Origin: Myxococcales bacterium | GTDB taxonomy: Bacteria; Myxococcota_A; Polyangia; Polyangiales; Ga0077539 | Assembly: GCA_013298625.1 (NCBI GenBank) | Contig: JAAFIF010000010.1 | Coordinates: forward strand, 62,001 to 126,000 | Reading direction: 5' to 3' | Length of the DNA stretch: 64,000 nucleotides | In this document: positions 57,525 through 64,000 of the stretch, piece by piece | Position numbering within the stretch: position 1 is the first letter of the stretch | Layout of the letters: each line of letters begins with the position of its first letter | The notes under the pieces: model-generated | What the model was told of the DNA's origin: nothing | Seen by the model: the letters and a program-made list of their open reading frames with translations, nothing else | The model's database searches: none | Made by a program: the position numbers and the translations under genes

Positions 57525-59780
57525 ATGCTGCACCGCCGCGCCGCTCTCTGTGTCGCCTCGATCTGCGCCCTCTCGGCGTGCACCCTTCGGCCGCGCGCCG
57601 CCAACGCCCAGTGGTACGACCCCGCGCCGCTGCTCGCTTCGCTGCGCGCCCAGTCGCGCGCGACGCTGCCAGCAGCCGCCGGGCTCGCGCGGCTCGACAC
57701 GCTGCCGCTCTACGACCTCGAGCTCGACGCCGACCCCGAAGCGCACTCGTTTCGCGTGCGAGAAGAGCTGTATTTCACCAACAACGAGGCAGCGCCGCTG
57801 CCCGACCTCGTCCTGCGCTTGTACGCCAACAGCACCCAGCGCACGACGCAAGGCGCCGTGGTCCTGCCCGCGTTGCGGATGACCCGCAGCGGCTGCCGCG
57901 CGGAATCGGGCGCGGACGTCCCGTGCGCGATCACCGCGGACTCAGCGTCAGTGCTCACCGTGCGGCCCGCGCAAGCGATCGCGCCCGGGCAGCGAATTCG
58001 CGTGTGGATCGAGCTCGACGGCCGGCTCGACGCGATCGACTCGTCGCGCACCAACCTCCTCTCGCAAGGGATGGAGTCCTTCTCGTCCATCACACAGCCG
58101 AGCGACCCGAGCGCCGCCAGCGCCAGCGACTACGGCCTGCTCGCGGTGGGCGACGGGATCGCGTGCCTCGCGCAGTGGTACCCCGTGCTCGCCCCGCGCC
58201 GCGGCAATCAATGGGTGCGCGACGACCGGGGATCGCTCGGTGACCTCGGCAGCGACGAGCTCTCGCACGTCCGCGCGAGGGTGAGCTTTCCTGACGGGTA
58301 CAGGACGGTGACGACCGGCGTGACCGTGCGCGAGAGCGTGGGATCGTCCTCGGTGGCCGTGGTCAACGGCGCCGACGCAGGCGCGACGGTCCTGCGAAAT
58401 CCCAGGCGAACACACGAGGTCGTCGCCGCCATGGTGCGGGACTTCACGGTGCTCTCGTCGCGCACGTGGGTCGCGCTCGAGCGGCGAGTGGGCGACGTCA
58501 CCGTGCGCTCGCACGTGCTTCCAAACGAGCGCGCGGCGGGGCAGCGCGTGCTCGACGCCGCAGCAGGCTCGCTCGAAGTGTACGAGCGCCGCTTCGGCCC
58601 GTACCCGTACGCGGACTTGGACGTGTGCGAAGCCGCCGTCGTCGGCGGCGCGGGCGGCGTCGAGTTCGCGGGGCTCGTGACCGTGGCGAGCATGTTCTAC
58701 CGCGATCCCTCTGCGGCCAACGCGAGCGCGAGCGGCGGGATGGGCCAGCTCGTACAGCAGCTCATGGGGGGAGCAGGCGGGCTCGACATGAGCGCGGCGC
58801 TCGGCGGAATGCTCGAGTTCGTGACGGCGCACGAGGTCGCGCACCAGTGGTGGCACGGGCTCGTCGGCAGCGACTCGCGAGATCACCCGTTTGTGGACGA
58901 GGCGCTCGCGCAGTACAGCGCGATCGTCTACCTCGAAGACCGCTACGGCCGCGCCCGCGCGCAGCGCGACGGCGACGCCAACGTGAAGAACAACTACCAC
59001 TTGCTCCGCGCGCTCGGTCAGCCCGATCAAGCGGTCAACCGCGCGGTCGCGACCTTTCGCACGCCCGTCGCCTACGCGGGGATCGTCTACGGCAAGGCGC
59101 CGTACTTCTACGACGCCGCGCGGCGCGCGCTCGGCGACGCGGCGTTCTTTGCGGCGATGCAGCGGTACGTGAGGGACAACGCGTTTCGCGTGGCGCCCCC
59201 CAACGCGATCATCGACGCCCTCGCGCAAGGCGACGGCGCGCTGCGAGGGCGCGCGGCGACCACACAGGCGACGCGGGTTCGAGCGCTCGCGCGGCGGTGG
59301 CTCGAAGAGACGCACGGCGACACGGACCTCGGCCGCGCGTCGCTCGGCACCCTCGCCGCGCGCATGATGGGCGAGACGGACCCCGCGCGCGTGCGAGAGA
59401 TGGAGCAGATGTTCGAGATGCTCGAGCGGACGGGTCTCATCCGCTCGCTGCTCGGCGGAGGCGGTCAGAGCGGCGGCGGCTTGAATCTTGGTGCGTTGAT
59501 TCAAAACGGCGCGAGCGGGACGAGCGGAGGCAACGGCGCGAGCGGCGGGCAAGACGCGCTCGTGCAGACGCTGATGCGCGCGCTCTCGGGCAGCGGCGGC
59601 GCGGGCGCAATCGATTTGAGCGCGCTGCTCGGCGGCGGCGGCACGACTGGCGGGGCTGCGACTCCGCGCACGAATGGCACGAATGGAGCGGGTCGAGCGG
59701 GCGGTTCGCGCGGGGCGGGCGGCTCGGGCGCGAGCGAGAGCCAAGAGCTCATGGAGCTGCTGCGACAGTTCATGCAGTGA
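57525..59780 (+). CDS. M1-family metallopeptidase with Gly-rich tail
   Basis: The 751-residue secreted peptidase has a signal region ending near SACTL or the later ANA; HEVAHQWWHG gives zinc ligands His436 and His440, and Glu459 lies in DEALAQYS. The GAMEN exopeptidase loop is replaced by GGVEFAGL. An N-terminal beta-sandwich domain precedes the catalytic part. Residues about 645-740 are low complexity (Gly, Ser, Asn, Ala), an unusual tail. It is likely an envelope aminopeptidase-like enzyme. The S8 protease gene follows. Confidence 0.88.
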   Translation: MLHRRAALCVASICALSACTLRPRAANAQWYDPAPLLASLRAQSRATLPAAAGLARLDTLPLYDLELDADPEAHSFRVREELYFTNNEAAPLPDLVLRLYANSTQRTTQGAVVLPALRMTRSGCRAESGADVPCAITADSASVLTVRPAQAIAPGQRIRVWIELDGRLDAIDSSRTNLLSQGMESFSSITQPSDPSAASASDYGLLAVGDGIACLAQWYPVLAPRRGNQWVRDDRGSLGDLGSDELSHVRARVSFPDGYRTVTTGVTVRESVGSSSVAVVNGADAGATVLRNPRRTHEVVAAMVRDFTVLSSRTWVALERRVGDVTVRSHVLPNERAAGQRVLDAAAGSLEVYERRFGPYPYADLDVCEAAVVGGAGGVEFAGLVTVASMFYRDPSAANASASGGMGQLVQQLMGGAGGLDMSAALGGMLEFVTAHEVAHQWWHGLVGSDSRDHPFVDEALAQYSAIVYLEDRYGRARAQRDGDANVKNNYHLLRALGQPDQAVNRAVATFRTPVAYAGIVYGKAPYFYDAARRALGDAAFFAAMQRYVRDNAFRVAPPNAIIDALAQGDGALRGRAATTQATRVRALARRWLEETHGDTDLGRASLGTLAARMMGETDPARVREMEQMFEMLERTGLIRSLLGGGGQSGGGLNLGALIQNGASGTSGGNGASGGQDALVQTLMRALSGSGGAGAIDLSALLGGGGTTGGAATPRTNGTNGAGRAGGSRGAGGSGASESQELMELLRQFMQ

Positions 59781-59918
59781 GCGGCTGACTCGCTCTTCGC
59801 ATGTTGCCAACCCGTCGAGACCACTGCGACTTCGCTGCGGCTTTGGGCGCCTTCGCACGCCGCGCGTGTGCCCACCCGCCGGGCCGCGCGCAGCCCATGT
59901 ACACTCGCGGCGCCGCCC

Positions 59919-62900
59919 ATGAGACTCCGCACACGCTCTCGCGCGCTCTGCGCGCTCGCCGCTGCATCCATCGTCTCGTCGCCGCTCGCCGTGAGCGCGT
60001 GGCCCTTTCCGCCGAACGCGACGCGCGAGCAGGCGGCGGACATGGCCAACTGGCCCAACGACCCGGACTACCGTCGGCAGTATCACCACTGGTCGTGGAT
60101 CCCCGCGCGCAACCAGGCGATCGCGGGCTTTCGCACGCAAGAGCTCGCGATCGGCGCGGGAAACAACACCGATCGCGCGTGGGGCCTGAGCACGGGTGAC
60201 CCTCGTGTGCTCATCGCCGTCCTCGACTCGGGCATCGAGTGGGACGAGCGAAGCATTCAGCTCCAGGCCGCGCTCAACCTCGCCGAGACGCCGGTCCCGC
60301 AGCGCGCGGACGGCAGCCCGTTCGCCACGCACGACGCCGACGGCAACGGGCGCGTGGACGTTCGCGACTACGCAAACGACCCGCGAATCACCTGCGGAAC
60401 CGCGCTGCCACACCCGATCACGGCGTGCCGCGACGCGATGGGCGCCGCCAACGACCCCAACCGCAACGGCATCCTCGACGCGGGCGACCTGATCCGAACG
60501 TTTTCGAACGGGACCGACGAGGACAACAACGGACTCGTCGACGACATCTCTGGGTGGGACTTCTTCAAAGACGACAACGACCCGTACGACGACACCCGCT
60601 ACGGCCACGGAACGGGCGAAGCCGAAGACAGCACCGCCACGGCCAACGACGGTATCGGCAGCATCGGCGGCTGCCCCGAGTGTCAGTTCGTTCCGCTGCG
60701 CGTGGGCGACTCGTTTGTGACCGACTCCAACGACTTCGCGCAGGCCGTCATGTACGCCTCCGACGCAGACTACGGGCAAAACCGCAGGGTGCGCGTGATC
60801 CAAGAGGCCCTCGGCGCGCTCAACCTCACGCAGTTCGCGCAGCAAGCGATGGACTACGCGTACCGCCGCGGGCTCATCGTCGTGGCCAGCGCAGCCGACG
60901 AAAACTCTCGGCACCACAACCTCCCGGGCACCGGCAACCACACCCTCTACGTCCACGCCGTGCGCCCCAACCGCGGCCTCGACGACGCCACCACCTTCAT
61001 CGCCTTCAACAACTGCACGAACTACGGCGGCCAGCTCATGCTCTCGGTCGCCGGCAACGCGTGCTCGTCAGAGGCCGTCGGGCAGAGCTCGGGCATCGCC
61101 GGGCTCATCTATTCGTACGCGCTGCAGCAGAACCTCTCGCCCGAGCTCAGCGCCGAAGAAGTGCGACAGCTCTTCGTCACGACCGTCGACGACATCAACG
61201 TCCCCGAGTCGCAGATGAGCTCGCCCAACTACAACCGGCAGTTCTACCCGTCGCTGCCCGGCTGGGATCAGCGCTTCGGCTACGGGCGCGTCAACTCGCG
61301 CAACATCCTCGAGGCCATTCGAGACCGAAAAATCCCGCCCGAAGTCGACGTCACCTCACCGCGCTGGTTTCAGGTTCACTACCCCGATCGATCGCCCATG
61401 CTGCGCATCGAGGGGCACATCGCCGCGCGTCGCGCGCCCAACTTCGACTACGTCGTCGAGTGGGCGCCGGGCATCGAGCCGATGGACTCGCAGTGGCGCT
61501 CGGTCGTCACGCGCAACAACGTCAGCGCGGCGGTCGACGGAGAGCTCGCGTCGATCGACACGTCCACGCTCATGATCGACAACCCGGGCGAGCGCGAGAA
61601 CCGCTACACGATCACCGTGCGCGTGCGCGCCGTCGCGCACTACGGCGGGACCGCTGGTGACGTGCGCGGCGAGTACCGCAAGGTCGTGTACGTCCATCGA
61701 GACAGCACGCTTCTGCCGGGATTTCCCGTGGATTTGCACGGCTCGGGAGAAGCGTCGCCGAGGATCGCGGACCTCGACGGCGACGGGCGGGGCGAGGTGG
61801 TCGTGGTCAACTCCGACGGAGTGCTGCACGCATATCGCGCGAACGGGAGCGAAGCGCCTGGGTTTCCGGTGCGCACCAATCTCATTCGCGGCTACGACGG
61901 GAGCACGCAGGTTGGAGGGCGCGTCGTGGACTATCGCAACGTCCGCGGACACCGAATGGACACCGTCGGTCGCGTGGACTTCGACGTCGCGCGAGACATG
62001 GTCCTCTCGGCGCCGGCCATCGCCAACATCGACGACGAGCCGCAGCTCGAGATCGTCCTGCTCGGCTACGGCGGCAACGTCTACGTCTTCAACCATGATG
62101 GAACCGCGTATGGCCGGGGATTTCCCAGCTCGCTCGACGATGTCCCGAGCGGGGACACCTCGCCCGAACGCATCTTGGACCGCGGGATCGCGGGCGCGCC
62201 CGTGCTCGTCGACCTCGACCGCAACGGCCGCCCCGAGATCGTCTTCGGCGCGTTCGACGGAAAGCTCTACGCCCTCGACTCGCTGACGGCCGCGGATCAC
62301 CCTGGGTTTCCCGTCACGCTTCACTACACGCGCGAGCCGAACACTGAGTACAACCGCGCCTTCGGCAGCGTCGGCGTCGCGGACCTCGACGGAGACATGG
62401 CCCCAGACCTCGTCGCGGTCTCCAACGAGCGCATCGCCAACACCAGCGGCAACATGGGCCCCATCTACGCGGTCTACGCCGACGGCAACCGCCACGCTGG
62501 AGGGCCGTTTCATCCTGGCTGGCCCATCCCCTTCAGCGGCACGGACATCCTCCCCCTCGTCGGCTCTGGAATCATGAACGCCCCCGCCCTCGGCGACGTC
62601 GACGACGATGGCCGCGACGAGCTCGGCGCGATCGGCAACGCCAACACGGCCATGTCGATCCTCCGCGGCGATCAGCGCATGAGCACGCCGCGCTCGCAAT
62701 CGTCGCTCAACACCGTGACGATCCTCGACAACATCGCGCGCGGATCGCGCAGCGATGACCGACAACGGCAGCCGTTCGTTCCGGCGTTTAGCTTTCCGAC
62801 CTTCGCGGACCTGCACAACAGCGGGCGCCTCGCGATGATCGCCTCGGGCGCCAACCTCGCGTTGATCGCAGCCGCGACCGGCGGAATCGCCGCGGAGTAC

Positions 62901-63593
62901 TCGAACCTCGTCGGCGCGTGGGACGCGCGCGACGGCCGCCCCGTCGCCGGGTTTCCGAAGCTCATCGAGGACTACACGTTCTTCGTGAACCCCATCTCCG
63001 CCGACGTCTCTGGTGACGCGTACCCCGAAGTGCTCTTGGGCTCGGGCGGCTACTACCTCCACGCCTCGGACGCGTGCGGCGTCGCTGCGCCGGGCTTTCC
63101 GAAGTTCACCGGGCAGTGGCACGTGGGCTCTCCCGCGGTCGGCGACCTCGACGGCGACGGAACGCTCGAGGTCGTCTCCACCACGCGCTCGGGCTGGCTC
63201 TACGCGTGGCGCACCATGGGGCGCAGCAACGGCAACGTGCAGTGGCCCACGTTTCGACACGACAACAGCAACACAGGCAACTGGCGCACGCCCCTTCCGT
63301 TCGGCACGCGCCGCGTGATGGACGCTCCCGCCCTCATGTGCGCGCCGCGCGGCGCCGACGCGGGTGTCCCCGACGCCACCGTGGACACTGACGCGAGCCT
63401 CGACGGCGGCGCGACGGGCGACGCCAGCGCCTCGATGGACGGCAGCTCCGCGGACGGAGGACGCCTCACCGCAGGCGGCGGCTGCGGGTGCCGCACGAGC
63501 CCCACGAGGGCACCCGGCGCGCAGTGGGCAGCGGCCGTCGTCGCAGCGGCTGTGATCGCCTCCGCGCGTCGTCGCAAGCGCGCGCGAGGGTGA
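59919..63593 (+). CDS. subtilase with VCBS repeats and MYXO-CTERM tail
   Basis: The 1224-residue secreted serine protease starts at ATG 59919. The signal is ALCALAAASIVSSPLAVSA. The catalytic triad is Asp103 (AVLDSGIEW), His230 (YGHGTG) and Ser390 (VGQSSGIAG, a variant of GTSxA). EF-hand-like Asp repeats (DADGNGRVDVRDYAND) lie inside the domain. The C-terminal half has VCBS/FG-GAP repeats such as DLDGDGRGEVVVVN, DLDRNGRPEIVFGAFDG and DVDDDGRDELG. The end, GGGCGC, a hydrophobic stretch and RRRKRARG, fits MYXO-CTERM surface sorting. Probably an extracellular surface protease; the variant Ser motif leaves activity uncertain. Confidence 0.9.
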   Translation: MRLRTRSRALCALAAASIVSSPLAVSAWPFPPNATREQAADMANWPNDPDYRRQYHHWSWIPARNQAIAGFRTQELAIGAGNNTDRAWGLSTGDPRVLIAVLDSGIEWDERSIQLQAALNLAETPVPQRADGSPFATHDADGNGRVDVRDYANDPRITCGTALPHPITACRDAMGAANDPNRNGILDAGDLIRTFSNGTDEDNNGLVDDISGWDFFKDDNDPYDDTRYGHGTGEAEDSTATANDGIGSIGGCPECQFVPLRVGDSFVTDSNDFAQAVMYASDADYGQNRRVRVIQEALGALNLTQFAQQAMDYAYRRGLIVVASAADENSRHHNLPGTGNHTLYVHAVRPNRGLDDATTFIAFNNCTNYGGQLMLSVAGNACSSEAVGQSSGIAGLIYSYALQQNLSPELSAEEVRQLFVTTVDDINVPESQMSSPNYNRQFYPSLPGWDQRFGYGRVNSRNILEAIRDRKIPPEVDVTSPRWFQVHYPDRSPMLRIEGHIAARRAPNFDYVVEWAPGIEPMDSQWRSVVTRNNVSAAVDGELASIDTSTLMIDNPGERENRYTITVRVRAVAHYGGTAGDVRGEYRKVVYVHRDSTLLPGFPVDLHGSGEASPRIADLDGDGRGEVVVVNSDGVLHAYRANGSEAPGFPVRTNLIRGYDGSTQVGGRVVDYRNVRGHRMDTVGRVDFDVARDMVLSAPAIANIDDEPQLEIVLLGYGGNVYVFNHDGTAYGRGFPSSLDDVPSGDTSPERILDRGIAGAPVLVDLDRNGRPEIVFGAFDGKLYALDSLTAADHPGFPVTLHYTREPNTEYNRAFGSVGVADLDGDMAPDLVAVSNERIANTSGNMGPIYAVYADGNRHAGGPFHPGWPIPFSGTDILPLVGSGIMNAPALGDVDDDGRDELGAIGNANTAMSILRGDQRMSTPRSQSSLNTVTILDNIARGSRSDDRQRQPFVPAFSFPTFADLHNSGRLAMIASGANLALIAAATGGIAAEYSNLVGAWDARDGRPVAGFPKLIEDYTFFVNPISADVSGDAYPEVLLGSGGYYLHASDACGVAAPGFPKFTGQWHVGSPAVGDLDGDGTLEVVSTTRSGWLYAWRTMGRSNGNVQWPTFRHDNSNTGNWRTPLPFGTRRVMDAPALMCAPRGADAGVPDATVDTDASLDGGATGDASASMDGSSADGGRLTAGGGCGCRTSPTRAPGAQWAAAVVAAAVIASARRRKRARG

Positions 63594-63637
63594 GCGCGCG
63601 GCCCATCACGAGGGGGAGCGCACTCGACGGACCTCCC

Positions 63638-64000
63638 TCAGCCGCTCTTGTCTGCGTCGATCGCGTACTGCTGCAGCTTCGCGTAGAGCAGCGCGCGACG
63701 AATCCCGAGCAGCCGCGCGGCCTCCGTGCGATTTCCATTGGCGCGCTCGAGGGCCTTGCCGATCAGCGATCGCTCGAGCGCCTCGACGCGCTCCCGCAGG
63801 TCCAGAGACCCGAGCGCCTGGCTCGCCTCGACGGGATCCGCGTCGACCGAGCGCGCCGCGAGGTCTCCTCCGAAATCGACGACGTCGAGCACCTCGCTCG
63901 CAGACATGACGCAGGCGCGTTCGACCACGTGAAATAGCTGCCGAACATTGCCAGGCCACGGCTGGTTGACGAGCCACCGCATCGCCTCTTCGGACACCGC
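63638..64000 (-). CDS. sigma-54 activator, C-terminal part
   Basis: The last 120 residues of a sigma-54-dependent regulator are present; the AAA+ and receiver/input regions lie beyond the window. NQPWPGNVRQLFHVVERACVM is the end of the AAA+ domain and ALERANGNRTEAARLLGIRRALLYAKLQQYAID is the Fis-type helix-turn-helix. Convergent with the subtilase gene. Confidence 0.92.
   Translation of the reverse strand, partial: AVSEEAMRWLVNQPWPGNVRQLFHVVERACVMSASEVLDVVDFGGDLAARSVDADPVEASQALGSLDLRERVEALERSLIGKALERANGNRTEAARLLGIRRALLYAKLQQYAIDADKSG

Noticed and set aside
63594-63637. Possible terminator between the subtilase and the sigma-54 activator
   Set aside because: GAGGG and CCCTC can pair but the stem is short and imperfect, with no T-tract.

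Overview
This 64 kb window is GC-rich, gene-dense chromosomal DNA with no tRNA, rRNA, CRISPR array, insertion sequence or prophage that I can see. It most likely comes from a myxobacterium (Myxococcota, perhaps Polyangiales/Sandaracinaceae-like). The signs are a subtilase ending in a MYXO-CTERM-type sorting tail (Gly/Cys motif, hydrophobic stretch, Arg cluster), many Asp/Gly-rich lipoproteins, secreted VCBS-repeat proteins and a large split polysaccharide locus.

Layout. (a) 1-16.3 kb is mixed accessory/housekeeping: truncated leuS, a ThuA-like lipoprotein, a tandem-repeat secreted protein, an NTF2-like enzyme facing a TetR regulator across a double palindrome, a metallophosphoesterase coupled to a flavoprotein, a propeller lipoprotein, a radical SAM gene overlapping a condensation-type acyltransferase, a HEAT-like lipoprotein, MTA phosphorylase, an NAD oxidoreductase and an ABC-2 permease. 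(b) 16.3-26.6 kb is the first half of a surface-polysaccharide locus: GT4, Wzy-like protein, AsnB-type amidotransferase, WecA-like initiator, epimerase, WlbA-type dehydrogenase, GT4 and YdcF. (c) 26.5-34.6 kb is a compact peptide-modification (RiPP) island: fused ABC exporter, HprK-like kinase, radical SAM/SPASM enzyme, an unlisted 56-codon precursor-like ORF, a lipoprotein, a lasso-type B2 protease, a PqqD/B1 protein, a methyltransferase-like protein and a nucleotidyltransferase. (d) 34.7-52.7 kb resumes the envelope locus: Wzc-type tyrosine kinase, O-antigen ligase-TPR protein, GTs, methyltransferase, LPG-synthase/flippase-like protein, GnnA-like dehydrogenase, GT-C protein, a 1380-aa M48 protease, LpxA and a DegT aminotransferase. 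(e) 52.9-64 kb holds an unknown 888-aa protein, obgE, a beta-carbonic anhydrase, an M1 peptidase, an S8-VCBS protease and the 3' end of a sigma-54 activator.

How it fits together. The polysaccharide genes supply initiation, sugar modification, transfer, polymerisation and chain-length control. GnnA-like, GnnB-like and LpxA proteins together suggest lipid A built on a 2,3-diamino sugar. The most novel part is the island in (c): the precursor has a lasso-type leader (Tyr24, Pro27, Ile29, Thr39) and B1/B2 maturation proteins, but its predicted core has no Asp or Glu and the cluster has no dedicated lasso cyclase. A radical SAM enzyme sits where a cyclase would be, which points to a different modification chemistry. 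No stretch longer than 300 bases lacks a gene; the largest gaps are 31803-32060, 52684-52893 and 41587-41746, and I see no clear element in them.
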